From a bacterium (GTDB lineage: Bacteria; Electryoneota; Electryoneia; Electryoneales; Electryoneaceae), in contig JANQEY010000074.1 in assembly GCA_028278125.1 (NCBI GenBank), positions 1 to 64,000 on the forward strand: DNA of 64,000 nucleotides, written 5' to 3'. This document shows, piece after piece, positions 18,363 to 28,014 of the stretch. The position numbers and the translations under genes are program-made. The notes below the pieces were generated by a model that made no database searches, was not told the origin of the DNA, and saw only the letters and a program-made list of their open reading frames with translations. How positions within the stretch are numbered: the stretch's first letter is position 1; each line of letters begins with the position of its first letter.

Positions 18363-19634
18363 TCACCACGCAAACACCAGTAAAAGATTACCACCACCAA
18401 AACTTCCTACCCAGTTCCTGTCGAGGTTCTGCATCACTCTCAACCTGAGTTCGCCCCGAGGGACAGAACGATTTTCTCCACCTAGATTGACATTTCCACC
18501 TGGAAATTCTATCCCCGCAGAAATACCTATCCTTGGATTAATCTCATCCAGGGTACGTGGTTCTTCAAAATTGCCGGTTTGATCGAGGTTGCGATATACT
18601 GCCATCGTCACAAGTTCAGCGAAAGGAAGTTTTCCAAAGTGACGCCGCACCGAAACCTGAGGATATATTTCAATTCCCCTGCGGTCTCTATTCAGGGTGG
18701 GAGGAGACGATGCCCTCTTAATATAATCTTCAGCAAAATATTCAACCGGGAAATCCGCTTCGTATGAATACTTATCTCCACGCTTGAAATAAAACAACTT
18801 CGTTACTATAGAAGATGTTGATATCTCTTGAGGAGTAATTCCACCATATTTATCACACAAGTAATTCTTAAAATATGAAAAAGTTACACCATACAATCGA
18901 TTGTTATTTATGTTTTCAACCCTGAGATTTATCTCATTTTGATAACCTTCCTTGTTCACTTCAACAATGAACATTTTCTCGATATAATCCTTTAATCTCC
19001 ATCTCTGTTCAAAAAACGCTTCAAGTATTATCCTGTAATTATTCCATCCATATCGTCCTTCGACTATATACTGGTTTGGGAATGATTTGTAGCTTGCCCC
19101 ATCCTTCTCCTTTTCGTTGAAAAGCCATCGGTGGGCGATATAGTAAAGCTGGATGTACCTTTCCGGATCATGGTAGTACCCGGTAATGGCACCAATATCC
19201 ATATCCTCTTTTTCATAGAACGCGCTACCGAGGATGCCAAGGATTATTCCCGGTTTGGTTCTCCATTCAAGCTCTGCCCTATCTTTGAAAATATCAGTAT
19301 CGAACTCTTCATGACGTTTATAATAGAACCTTGCCAGCAATGATCCGGTAATTGGGGCAACAATTCTCGCCTCTTCATCAACCAGGTACCGTGATGTGGA
19401 AATGGAACCGATTGTAGCTCTGAGGGCTGTTTTATCGGGATTCCTGTACCACTCATGGTTATGGGATTCCCTCAGGAGATATGAGAAATACGCCGCACGT
19501 GGAGGAGTATCCCAAAAATCAAACTCGCTGTCCGGGGATATGTCCTGGGAAAAGCCCGGTAACGGGAATATTGATGACAACAATATCAGTGGATATATCA
19601 GGTTACGGTATATTTTCACATATCGCTCATACAT
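18363..19634 (-). CDS. Secreted, probable outer-membrane beta-barrel protein, unknown
   Basis: 423 residues. It has an N-terminal hydrophobic signal segment (about 12-29, ending F-S-Q), then alternating hydrophobic/polar strands rich in Tyr, Arg and Glu, and ends L-L-L-V-F-A-W with a C-terminal aromatic residue, as outer-membrane barrels do. No domain recognised. The ribosome site before the ATG is weak. Upstream of the ferritin-like terminator it has its own unit; the left flank is the 18.1-18.3 kb repeat cluster. Confidence 0.65.
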   Translation of the reverse strand: MYERYVKIYRNLIYPLILLSSIFPLPGFSQDISPDSEFDFWDTPPRAAYFSYLLRESHNHEWYRNPDKTALRATIGSISTSRYLVDEEARIVAPITGSLLARFYYKRHEEFDTDIFKDRAELEWRTKPGIILGILGSAFYEKEDMDIGAITGYYHDPERYIQLYYIAHRWLFNEKEKDGASYKSFPNQYIVEGRYGWNNYRIILEAFFEQRWRLKDYIEKMFIVEVNKEGYQNEINLRVENINNNRLYGVTFSYFKNYLCDKYGGITPQEISTSSIVTKLFYFKRGDKYSYEADFPVEYFAEDYIKRASSPPTLNRDRRGIEIYPQVSVRRHFGKLPFAELVTMAVYRNLDQTGNFEEPRTLDEINPRIGISAGIEFPGGNVNLGGENRSVPRGELRLRVMQNLDRNWVGSFGGGNLLLVFAW

Positions 19635-19664
19635 TTAACCGGACAGGGATTTTTATCTATTAAA

Positions 19665-19698
19665 ACTAAAAAACCCGGTCTCAAACTAAAACCAGGTT
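19665..19698 (-). terminator. Terminator for the ferritin-like gene
   Basis: On the minus strand AACCTGGT (19698-19691) pairs with ACCGGGTT (19679-19672), one wobble, followed by a T-rich run at 19671-19665. It lies 19 bp after the stop of the ferritin-like gene. Confidence 0.65.
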
Positions 19699-19716
19699 AG
19701 AACAGAATTTAATTTT

Positions 19717-20175
19717 TTATGCCTCTTTGAGGTAGTGTTCGTCGTACTCGATTTCAAACTTCAGTTTATGGCGAGCTTCTTCCTGGGCGAGTTCAAGAAA
19801 AAATACACTCATTTCCTCGTCCTCAACCTGTGCGGCCAGGTTGGTATACATTTTAAACGCCGCCTTTTCCCTTTTCATTGCCAGGACTAAGGCTTTACCA
19901 TAATCCATGTCCGAAGATTCAGGATTAACATCATCCAGGTAATCTGAAATTTTCAGGTCGACGACTTTTTCCAGCGCACCCGGTAACAGGTTTCCTTCTT
20001 TCACCTTGAGTAGTTTTACCTTGTGCATGTCTTCTTCCTTGGCAAATTCTTCGAGTGCAATCTGCATTGCACGGTTGTTTGTTTTGGTTGCCAGGTTCCT
20101 GTAAAAAGCAGCAGCTTCCTCTTCGTTTTTGATGGCAAATTCCAGGATTTCTTCGATAGAATTAAAATCACTCAT
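19717..20175 (-). CDS. Ferritin-like diiron protein (rubrerythrin-type, no rubredoxin domain)
   Basis: 152 residues forming a four-helix bundle. Two helix pairs carry the carboxylate/His ligands of the family: N-E-E-E-A-A-A-F-Y and E-E-D-M-H in the first, K-R-E-K-A-A-F-K-M-Y and E-E-A-R-H in the second. The rubredoxin domain of classical rubrerythrin is absent. Likely roles are peroxide reduction or iron handling in an anaerobe. GAGGAAAAG precedes the ATG. It is separated by 41 bp from the DUF4835 gene upstream. Confidence 0.87.
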   Translation of the reverse strand: MSDFNSIEEILEFAIKNEEEAAAFYRNLATKTNNRAMQIALEEFAKEEDMHKVKLLKVKEGNLLPGALEKVVDLKISDYLDDVNPESSDMDYGKALVLAMKREKAAFKMYTNLAAQVEDEEMSVFFLELAQEEARHKLKFEIEYDEHYLKEA

Positions 20176-20216
20176 CTTATCTTTTCCTCAATGTTACCTA
20201 TCTACTTATATATTTA

Positions 20217-21086
20217 TCATTGTTTTTTAAGCAGTTTCTGGTACAGATCAGCGCGTTCTTCTTCATCGGTATCAAGGGTTGCTACCTTGCTTAAAGAAGC
20301 GAACTCTTTATACTCCGATAACATGTCTGCCAGGTTATAATAGTTCAGTTCAAAAAACCGTTCCAGCTTCTTATCCGGGATCTTATCCATCTGTTTGACG
20401 GCATAGAGAACGTATTGTTTGGCTGTATCCCTGTCTCTCTCTTCATAGAATAGCCATTCACCGGTATAATAGAGAAAATTCAAGTACCGGTAATGATCAT
20501 TCTCTTTTTCCAGTGTATCCTCTACCCACTCCTCACGTTTATCCCATCCATTAAAATACCTGCTGGAAAAACGGGCATTCTGGGCTATCTGGCGGGCGGT
20601 TTCAAAATATTGCAAACCTCCGAACTTCTTTACCTTGTCAAATTCATGCCCCAGTACCATGTGGATATAATAATCGATCATACTTCGGAATGGATCAAAC
20701 TGGTTGCCATAGATGAGCTTCACACCCGGCTCGAGGGGGAAATCCCATCGACGGTCGTTATACTGCGCGTCACTCCGGTTAGAAATCGCGACCCTCGCAG
20801 CGTACCTGTCCTCGAAGCTGATCGGTTTAAACTCTTCGAAATGGATTTCCATGTCCAAGTATATATCGTATCCGTAATCGTTTGGAGCCCATTCACGCTG
20901 ATTGATGTACGCCTCAATAATCCGGTCAAGTCCCTGGAGTTTATTCTGGTTCTCCTGTGGCAGACGGTCATAGTTTACATTTATCTCGGCGATCAGCTGT
21001 TGAGAATAGACAGGCAGTAGTGTCAGAGCAAAACATATCACTGCGAGAAATAACTGAACTGGAATTTTCAAAAATATATTATTCAT
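20217..21086 (-). CDS. DUF4835 family secreted protein
   Basis: 289 residues with a signal peptide ending about residue 28 (V-Y-S-Q). The start of the mature part, A-E-I-N-V-N-Y-D-R-L, and the central I-D-Y-Y-I-H-M-V-L-G-H-E-F-D-K-V-K-K-F-G-G segment fit DUF4835, known from Bacteroidota where it often sits near coenzyme A biosynthesis or DNA repair genes. The C-terminal third is helical and ends K-L-L-K-K-Q. Function is unknown. A 227-bp gap to the next gene holds nothing recognisable. Confidence 0.72.
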   Translation of the reverse strand: MNNIFLKIPVQLFLAVICFALTLLPVYSQQLIAEINVNYDRLPQENQNKLQGLDRIIEAYINQREWAPNDYGYDIYLDMEIHFEEFKPISFEDRYAARVAISNRSDAQYNDRRWDFPLEPGVKLIYGNQFDPFRSMIDYYIHMVLGHEFDKVKKFGGLQYFETARQIAQNARFSSRYFNGWDKREEWVEDTLEKENDHYRYLNFLYYTGEWLFYEERDRDTAKQYVLYAVKQMDKIPDKKLERFFELNYYNLADMLSEYKEFASLSKVATLDTDEEERADLYQKLLKKQ

Positions 21087-21313
21087 AATCTCTTTGGAGT
21101 TTTAAAACGTGACCATGATAATAATACTATTCATGGACACGAGATACCTGTCTTTTTAGTTCCCGTAGCGAATATAGTAATGAAGATAATCTCTCGCGAG
21201 TCCTGATAAAGTAAGACTTCGCATGTAGAGTTGAGATTTCCATTGTGGAGTATATAATGAGAATCTATATTAAACTTACATGAATATTAAATGGTTATAC
21301 CAATGGAGGCAAC

Positions 21314-21772
21314 GTGGAAATTCGTGATTTTTTAGAAAAAAATGGTCTCGTTGCTGGATTGACTGACGAACAGATTAACCAGTTGATTGAAATTGCTGAG
21401 CTCGAGGAATATGAGCAGGGCGATACAATTATTCCTGAAATAACAAGAACTCGTGACCTTTACGCTTTAGTCACCGGTGTTGTATCTATAAGTATGTCAA
21501 TACCTTTGGAAAACAGGAAAGCTGAGATGATCGATACTCTCCATCCGGGTGAATTGATGGGTGAGATTTCATTCCTCGACGGCTCTCCCAGGTCTGCCTC
21601 CGCCGTTGCTGAACGTGCTGCGGTTGTGTACAAGTTCCCTTATGATAGGCTGAACCTGCTTCTTGAAGAAAATCCCAGGATAGGCTATATCCTTATCCGT
21701 GGACTTGCGCAGAAAGTTGCCGAAAAAATGCGCCAGACCAACCTGGCCTGGCGAAACATGATGATGTGGTAA
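21314..21772 (+). CDS. Cyclic nucleotide-binding domain protein
   Basis: 152 residues, essentially one cNMP-binding (CAP_ED) domain: beta-roll with G-D-T-I-I-P-E, H-P-G-E-L-M-G-E-I-S-F-L-D-G-S-P-R-S-A-S-A as the phosphate-binding cassette, then a C-terminal helix. There is no helix-turn-helix domain, so it is not a CRP-type regulator by itself. The phosphate cassette with G-E and R-S-A is intact, so cAMP or cGMP binding is plausible. The GTG start has TGGAGG upstream. It precedes the GlcD-like gene by 77 bp. Confidence 0.85.
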   Translation: MEIRDFLEKNGLVAGLTDEQINQLIEIAELEEYEQGDTIIPEITRTRDLYALVTGVVSISMSIPLENRKAEMIDTLHPGELMGEISFLDGSPRSASAVAERAAVVYKFPYDRLNLLLEENPRIGYILIRGLAQKVAEKMRQTNLAWRNMMMW

Positions 21773-21849
21773 TTCGATAAATAGTATTCAACAATGAAAA
21801 TAGCAATTCTAATTAGCTCAACTATTCGGGTCGTCCAGGGGATATCGAT

Positions 21850-23253
21850 TTGATTTTCAAAAGTAAAGACCCATTTAAAAAACTTAAAAGACGTATTGGA
21901 AGTCATAAGGTTCTTGATCGACGTGAAGACCTTGTAGTCTATTCAGTCGATGCCAGCTATACATCTCCCCCGGGAAATCATGATCCCGATATTGTTATCC
22001 TGGCTGAAACAACTGATGATGTGATAGCCGCGGTCCATTTTGCCCTCGAAAAAGGGATGCGATTGATCCCCCGTGGAACCGGGACTGGAATGAGTTCCGG
22101 GGCTGTTCCACTTGGTGGTGGGATGGTTTTATCAACGGAACGGATGAAACGGATAATAGATCTGAATGTTAATGGTCGCTGGATTCAATGTGAACCGGGT
22201 TTGACTACAGCGGAAGTAAAGGATGCGGCCTCAAAACATCGGCTGTTCTATCCACCTGATCCATCCAGCTATAAAATAAGTTCAATTGGCGGCAACATAG
22301 CTGAAAATGCCGGCGGACTGCGTTGTGTTAAATATGGAACAACCAAGGACTACATTCTCGGCTTAAAATATGTGGATGCTGAGGGCGAACTACATACGAC
22401 TGGAGTCCTCAATCCTGATCCACAGCCACTGGATTTAACGCCGATAATTATTGGTTCGGAGGGATTATTCGGGATAATTGTTGAAGCACGTTTGGCATTG
22501 ATCCCGGCACCTCGTTCAGTAAATACCGTGTTAGCGCATTTTCCCGACATGTACCAGGCCATCGATGCCATCCATACTTTCCTGCCAGAGCTGGTACCTT
22601 CGGTATGTGAATTTATGGATCAATCGGTGATTGAAGCCATCCGAGGACATGATCCCTACCCATTCCCTCAAGGCACTGAAGCTGCACTCTTGATTGAAAC
22701 TGATGGTGATTCTGACCAAGCGCAACTGGAAGCAGATCGTGTCCGGGAAGTCCTTGAGGATTTTAGTGCCCTGGAAATCCACCAGGCAAATGATCCAACC
22801 CAACGTGAACGGCTCTGGAACCTGAGGCGTCTGGTTTCGCCTGCCCTCTCTCGTATCGCTGATGGAAAAATGAACGAGGATGTGGTTGTTCCAATAGGTG
22901 AAATGGGAAACCTGCTGCAAAGGGTAACCGAGGTTGCCGAGGAATATAACCTTCATATACCTATTTATGGTCATGCCGGTGACGGCAACCTGCACCTGAA
23001 CGTCATGTATGACAAATCCGATCAAAAAGCAGAAGCTACAGCCCACGAAGCTATCACAGCCTGTTTTAAGATTGTCGTTAATGAATGCGGAGGAACGATC
23101 AGTGGAGAACATGGAATCGGTGCTGCTAAAAACCGTTACATGAACATCCAGTTCAGCGATGACGAGCTTGTTGTCTTAAAAAGTCTCAAGGATGCCTTTG
23201 ACAAAGACAGGTTCCTGAATCCCTTTAAAGTACTTCCTCCTTCGATGAGATAA
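21850..23253 (+). CDS. FAD-linked oxidase, GlcD/D-lactate dehydrogenase family
   Basis: 467 residues. PCMH-type FAD domain with P-R-G-T-G-T-G-M-S-S-G-A, S-I-G-G-N-I-A-E-N-A-G-G-L-R-C-V-K-Y-G-T-T and G-S-E-G-L-F-G-I, then the C-terminal FAD-oxidase domain with Y-G-H-A-G-D-G-N-L-H and G-E-H-G-I-G. It oxidises 2-hydroxy acids such as glycolate or D-lactate. GlcE and the iron-sulfur GlcF partner are absent here. TTG start with AGGGGAT upstream. It ends in a strong bidirectional terminator. Confidence 0.92.
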   Translation: MIFKSKDPFKKLKRRIGSHKVLDRREDLVVYSVDASYTSPPGNHDPDIVILAETTDDVIAAVHFALEKGMRLIPRGTGTGMSSGAVPLGGGMVLSTERMKRIIDLNVNGRWIQCEPGLTTAEVKDAASKHRLFYPPDPSSYKISSIGGNIAENAGGLRCVKYGTTKDYILGLKYVDAEGELHTTGVLNPDPQPLDLTPIIIGSEGLFGIIVEARLALIPAPRSVNTVLAHFPDMYQAIDAIHTFLPELVPSVCEFMDQSVIEAIRGHDPYPFPQGTEAALLIETDGDSDQAQLEADRVREVLEDFSALEIHQANDPTQRERLWNLRRLVSPALSRIADGKMNEDVVVPIGEMGNLLQRVTEVAEEYNLHIPIYGHAGDGNLHLNVMYDKSDQKAEATAHEAITACFKIVVNECGGTISGEHGIGAAKNRYMNIQFSDDELVVLKSLKDAFDKDRFLNPFKVLPPSMR

Positions 23254-23279
23254 GTTTGAGAATAGTGAATAGATAGAGA

Positions 23280-23314
23280 AAACTCTTAAGGTATTACCTT
23301 AAGAGTTTATTTTT
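23280..23314. terminator. Bidirectional terminator between convergent genes
   Basis: AAACTCTTAAGGTA pairs perfectly with TACCTTAAGAGTTT across one central base (in practice about 12 bp with a small loop), followed by ATTTTT on the plus strand and by TTTTCTC on the minus strand. It serves both the GlcD-like gene and the LVIVD gene. Confidence 0.88.
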
Positions 23315-23335
23315 GCTCGTTTTAAAGAATACATC

Positions 23336-25846
23336 TTATTTAATCAACACAACTTTCCGCATATTACTGTACTTACCTGCTACTTCCATCCTAATAAAAT
23401 AGATCCCACTGGCCAGGTTATCTGCATTATAGGGATACGAATAGTTTCCTGCAGGGTGACTTCCCGTATGTAGTCTTTCAACTTCCTGACCACCGATATT
23501 TATTATATCCAGGTGCAAATTCGACGGCTGAGGTAATCCAAACGATACAATTACTGTAGAATTAAAAGGATTCGGATAGGGAGCTCCCAGCGAATATTGA
23601 GATGGGAGATGTGATTTATCCTGGTTTTCAACATCAAGGTCTGGATCGATAATAAAGGTGAACCGTTTAGCTGATTCAGTAGTATCTCCCTCAGCAATAG
23701 CATTAACCCACCAGGTTATTACTTCCTCGTTGTGAACCTGCCCAAGTCCAAGTGAGAATGGGACGTCAAGGGTAATTGTTGTATCCAGTATCATCGTTGC
23801 GCAGATGGTGGTATCTTGTCCCGGTCCAATGGGTGTGCTTAAATACGCCTCGTAATAAACAAAGTCACCATTGAGGTCAATCGCTGTATTCCACTTGAGA
23901 TCAAGGTCAGTACTTCTCGTGACAGTTATTCTTTGGTCGTCCAGGGGTTCCTGCAGGTCAAAGGGTAGTGGTGGAACCGGTAGCGTGTGCTGGAACATCT
24001 GGATCGAGAACCAGTTGCCCGTGAATATCCTATTATCCTTTACAGCAATGCAGTTCAATCCTGTCTCAATCTCGTAGTATCCCATTTCCTGGAAATTGTG
24101 TGGATCGGCATCACGAATAAAAACACCGTCATCACTGTCAATCCCGAATATATAATCATCATATAGTGTAATTTCTTCAACGCGGAAATTTCCTGAGGGT
24201 ATCCGTTGCACATAACCGGGATCAGAAATATCCATAACAAATACACGGTCGCCCTGGCGTGCCAGGTACACATAGGGATAACTATATTCCATATCTATAA
24301 TGTTCATAACCGCGTCATAGGTATAGAGTACTTCGATCTCCTCAGGATTATGGATATCCATTACGTAGAATATCGACCCATCAGATATATATGCCAGGGT
24401 ATCAGCTGCAATAAGTTGACCGTCATTATAGAAATTCGCGAAAAATCCCATATGTTCAGGTTGCTGTGGATCGCCGAAATCAATAATCCCAAACCCCAGT
24501 GTCGCCAGGTAAAAAATCCTACCGGCTTCGGCATCAACATCCAGCAGCCCCTCAATTACAAAGTCGGTTACCCACTCAATGCTATCAGGTTCGGAATTTG
24601 AATAAACTCGAACGGTATCATCTCCGATGGCGAAAATGTAGTCGTCATTGATCTTAATGGTACGTGTACTAAATGGATCAATGTTATGGGTTACATCGTG
24701 TGGATTTTCCCGGTCTGATATATCCAGGATTTGTATTCCACCTTCAAGATCGGCTATGTAGGCATAATTGCCATTTATTGTGATATCATTTATAGAGCCC
24801 GGTGTCGAATAGTCAGATATAATTTCCGGTGCTGTCAGGTCAGATGCATCGATTACAGTCACCCCCGGATCAACGGTATCATCGGGATCAACCTTTGTTC
24901 CGATAAACGCGGTCGAATCACCCAGCGCTAAACACTCCGCATATAAAGTAGAAGTATTCAGCAATCCCATCTCGTATGGAGATTCAAAATCTTCGAAGTT
25001 TATAATCCTGAGATTCCTGGCGAGTGGGTGAATGTTATAATTACACATAACAAATGCATACTCGGCATCATGGTATACTTCAACCCTGGCTGCGTTCGGA
25101 GCAAAACAATCGAAACAGTAGGTAAGGAAATGGTCACCATGCAAACTGACAACCTGCAATCCATCATCCGGGCCAACCAGTAGCATAGTTGTATCAAAAA
25201 CCGCAATACCATGCGGATCTTCGAGGCCGTAATATGATCCGTAGAGATTTGGTTCATACGGATCGGAAACGTTTATTACCCTCATCCCCTCGTAATTAAA
25301 CGTCACGTACGCCAGGGTATCAGCAATAACCAGGTCACGTCCAAAATTTGGAAAGTCATAAACGCCTGTTTCGAAGGGATTCTCAGGATCAGAGATATCG
25401 TAAATCCGCAGTCCACCACCATAGCTGGCTAAATAGGCATAATCCCCATTCATCCTGAGACGTGAGGGTGTACCATCCGTTTCGCATGATCCCATCAATA
25501 CAGGATATGCCCGATCTGTAATATCCAGTGTATACAGCCTGCTGTTTTCAAGGTCATCTATTCCCGCAACACAGGCCCTGTTTTCGTCAACGGCAACACA
25601 ATGCAGCGAAGTTGAAGGTATAACACCACCCATTTTCAGGGGATTTCCAGGATCACTGACATCCAGGATATTCAGCCCGGAATGACCTGTCGCGCAGAAC
25701 AGGTAGTCGCCGTCAAGGGTTATATCTTCGCATGTTTCCCAGTGGAAAGGCAGATAGCCATTAAAAGTAACTTCGAGACTATCCTGGGCCTGGAGACAAC
25801 AGGCGGGAAATATCACCAGGAGAAGGCAAATCAACGCAACTCTCAT
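23336..25846 (-). CDS. LVIVD-repeat beta-propeller surface protein with T9SS sorting domain
   Basis: 836 residues. Signal peptide (ending L-Q-A-Q), then many repeats of about 45 residues with the pattern G-D-Y-A-Y-L-A ... G-L-R-I-Y-D-I-S-D-P-E-N-P, the LVIVD repeat, forming one or two beta-propellers (to about residue 620). An Ig-like stretch with P-P-L-P-F-D-L-Q-E-P follows, and the last 90 residues are a T9SS type A sorting domain (Y-P-N-P-F-N-S-T, then A-S-G-I-Y-F-I-R and final V-V-L-I-K). The start at 25846 (M-R-V-A-L-I) is chosen for ribosome-site spacing and because the neighbours begin M-R-[AV]-A. The ligand is unknown. Confidence 0.85.
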   Translation of the reverse strand: MRVALICLLLVIFPACCLQAQDSLEVTFNGYLPFHWETCEDITLDGDYLFCATGHSGLNILDVSDPGNPLKMGGVIPSTSLHCVAVDENRACVAGIDDLENSRLYTLDITDRAYPVLMGSCETDGTPSRLRMNGDYAYLASYGGGLRIYDISDPENPFETGVYDFPNFGRDLVIADTLAYVTFNYEGMRVINVSDPYEPNLYGSYYGLEDPHGIAVFDTTMLLVGPDDGLQVVSLHGDHFLTYCFDCFAPNAARVEVYHDAEYAFVMCNYNIHPLARNLRIINFEDFESPYEMGLLNTSTLYAECLALGDSTAFIGTKVDPDDTVDPGVTVIDASDLTAPEIISDYSTPGSINDITINGNYAYIADLEGGIQILDISDRENPHDVTHNIDPFSTRTIKINDDYIFAIGDDTVRVYSNSEPDSIEWVTDFVIEGLLDVDAEAGRIFYLATLGFGIIDFGDPQQPEHMGFFANFYNDGQLIAADTLAYISDGSIFYVMDIHNPEEIEVLYTYDAVMNIIDMEYSYPYVYLARQGDRVFVMDISDPGYVQRIPSGNFRVEEITLYDDYIFGIDSDDGVFIRDADPHNFQEMGYYEIETGLNCIAVKDNRIFTGNWFSIQMFQHTLPVPPLPFDLQEPLDDQRITVTRSTDLDLKWNTAIDLNGDFVYYEAYLSTPIGPGQDTTICATMILDTTITLDVPFSLGLGQVHNEEVITWWVNAIAEGDTTESAKRFTFIIDPDLDVENQDKSHLPSQYSLGAPYPNPFNSTVIVSFGLPQPSNLHLDIINIGGQEVERLHTGSHPAGNYSYPYNADNLASGIYFIRMEVAGKYSNMRKVVLIK

Positions 25847-25976
25847 CTTCATTCTCCTTCCAAAATGATAAAAAATGCGGCTCCAACAATGCCAGGAGGC
25901 AACAAACTCAAAAGGACGTACTTCCAGTTATCAATACCGGAATTATTTCACCGGTTTGACGGTGCGGGGATTATGG

Positions 25977-26006
25977 AAGATAGTCAGAAAAGCATCTGTT
26001 AATCAA
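25977..26006 (-). promoter_or_regulatory. Putative promoter of the LVIVD gene (copy 1 of a repeated promoter)
   Basis: On the minus strand TTGATT (26006-26001), 18 bases, TATCTT (25982-25977). The same pair occurs before the two genes upstream in the array. Just downstream, the leader contains a short CACCG/CGGTG hairpin. Confidence 0.5.
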
Positions 26007-26044
26007 GGATTATAAGTAGGTTCCCTTTTAAATTTTAGTCGTTT

Positions 26045-27820
26045 TTATTTCAGATACAACACTTTGCCGCAAGCTCTACCCATATTTGATGAAATATTCA
26101 CCAGGTATATACCACTTGAAAGATTCACCGGTGTCCAGGTTACTCGACTGTATCCCGGTAGTACACCTGCCAGTTCCTCTGAATAAACCAACCGGCCATC
26201 TATTGAATACCAGTTAATGTTCAGATCTCCAGCCACAGGAACAGATATCTCCACTTCAACAGTCGGATTAAATGGATTCGGATAGATTTTATTTATCCCG
26301 AAATGCCCTGGTACTGATGTTCGTAAATTATCTTCAACACCTACAAAATCAACGACTAGCGGGTACGGAGCATAAAAATATTGGTCGGGAAAGAAAAAAT
26401 CGTCTATCTGTGCACATAGATAGTACGTGTTATCATTTATAAAATTGTTGGTGATTGTCCAATTAAACGAATCCTCTCCATTTATAACAGGTAGTCCATA
26501 TCCACTTGGAATCCAAGCTCCCATAGAATCGAATGGCGGCGTTTCATAGAAAAAACTGATAGTTGCATCCTCATCTTCGGAAGAATTGTATGCTACAAAT
26601 TGTACATTCAAAACCGTTCCTGGTTCTGTAACAATAACTTCTTCAGAGTTGAAAGTCACATAATTCATCCACGGCGGAATTTGAGCCTGGTTTATATAAA
26701 CCGTATCAATCCTGACATTATTACTGTCACTCCACTCATCCACCAGGCTGTCCGCATCAAGAACCACCGCAAACGACATGTAGCCGGTATCCTGCGGTAC
26801 ATATGTCATAGCAAACAGTGTATCGTGAAATATACCATCAATTGAGGTAGGCCATTGATAGGTAATTGTATCCTGCGGTAAATCCCAAATATGGATATCG
26901 TCATCGAGGTTATCGTCAATATAAATCATATGATTTACTTCCGTCTCAGGATCAAGCCCACGAACTAAAAAATCTATCCTGAACCTGATTGGATCGTCCA
27001 CATGAAGTTCATAATATTCCCATCCAATATTTTCAGCATCCATATACCTAAGATCATAGAGGTTAAAGTCAAAAATCCCATCATCATATCCTATACTAAA
27101 GTCATCGACCACGATACCGTAATCAATTGGATTTGGTGGAGGACCACCACGCATGATGTTGTTGGACATGAAGTAGAGCGCAATATAGGTTTCATTCCTT
27201 TGATGAAGCACCATCTCGTCATCGTAAAAAGGCATGTAACTTACAGAGTCGCCGGCAGAATCAAGATCCGCGAAATTCCATGTTGTGTACCACCACATAC
27301 CACCTGTTGATCCTTCCTCGAAGAAAAAAGCGGTACAGCAATCTTCCATCGTCCCGAGGTTGTCCACGTTGTCGGTAACCAACAGCCGGAAATCATCACC
27401 CTCTCCCTCATCGTATGGTTCATAGTTTCCCCAGAAATAAAATATACCTCCAGGTTCATACATATCCTCGGTAATGAGCATTGGACCCCAGACAGCCCAC
27501 GAATTCAAATTTTCCGGGTATGAGTCTTCTCCAGCAACCAAATCATTTGGAAGTCCCGCACACCAAATTGCCCTGGTTTGATCTGGGTGTCCAACGTGCC
27601 AGATTGTATCGGTTTCTTTGCCCCATGTATGTAATGGACCAGGTCCTGGTAGCCAGGGCAAACAGGACCATCCAGTTTCCAATCCTCTTCTCTCACCTGT
27701 TGACCATGGCCATGCCACTTCAGTCACTTCGAAATTCTCATAAATTATACTATGCCAAAAGGCGTGTGAAGCCCCACAAAGCGCCAGTACAAGCAGAACA
27801 CAAATCAGAGCAGCTCTCAT
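26045..27820 (-). CDS. Secreted T9SS cargo protein, tandem paralog 1
   Basis: 591 residues: signal peptide (to about 20), a jellyroll-like N-terminal domain of about 230 residues (N-F-E-V-T-E-V-A-W-P-W-S-T-G, then I-V-V-D-D-F-S-I-G, resembling choice-of-anchor/MAM-like beta-sandwiches), a CARDB-like domain around residues 245-370 (S-D-S-N-N-V-R-I-D-T), a second beta domain and a T9SS type A sorting domain at the end (Y-P-N-P-F-N-P-T, S-S-G-I-Y-L-V-N, final K-V-L-Y-L-K). It is highly similar to the genes at 28015 and 30563. A role at the cell surface, perhaps adhesion or carbohydrate binding, is inferred from the folds. Confidence 0.8.
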   Translation of the reverse strand: MRAALICVLLVLALCGASHAFWHSIIYENFEVTEVAWPWSTGERRGLETGWSCLPWLPGPGPLHTWGKETDTIWHVGHPDQTRAIWCAGLPNDLVAGEDSYPENLNSWAVWGPMLITEDMYEPGGIFYFWGNYEPYDEGEGDDFRLLVTDNVDNLGTMEDCCTAFFFEEGSTGGMWWYTTWNFADLDSAGDSVSYMPFYDDEMVLHQRNETYIALYFMSNNIMRGGPPPNPIDYGIVVDDFSIGYDDGIFDFNLYDLRYMDAENIGWEYYELHVDDPIRFRIDFLVRGLDPETEVNHMIYIDDNLDDDIHIWDLPQDTITYQWPTSIDGIFHDTLFAMTYVPQDTGYMSFAVVLDADSLVDEWSDSNNVRIDTVYINQAQIPPWMNYVTFNSEEVIVTEPGTVLNVQFVAYNSSEDEDATISFFYETPPFDSMGAWIPSGYGLPVINGEDSFNWTITNNFINDNTYYLCAQIDDFFFPDQYFYAPYPLVVDFVGVEDNLRTSVPGHFGINKIYPNPFNPTVEVEISVPVAGDLNINWYSIDGRLVYSEELAGVLPGYSRVTWTPVNLSSGIYLVNISSNMGRACGKVLYLK

Positions 27821-27945
27821 TTTGATCTCCTATTGAGAATACTTGTCTTGCAGCTGATGATATATCTGGACATAGGGAAAATGGACATACTTCTTTTTAT
27901 CAATACCAGGTGTATTTTACCGGTTTGACGGTGAGGGGATAATGG

Positions 27946-27975
27946 AAGATAGCCAGAAAAGTATCTGATTATCAA
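27946..27975 (-). promoter_or_regulatory. Putative promoter, copy 2 of the repeated promoter region
   Basis: Minus strand TTGATA (27975-27970), 18 bases, TATCTT (27951-27946), followed by the same CACCG/CGGTG leader hairpin. The block from here to the upstream stop codon is nearly the same as the block at 25.9-26.05 kb. Confidence 0.5.
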
Positions 27976-28014
27976 GGATTATAAGTAGTTTCCTTTTGAA
28001 TTTTTTTATCGTTT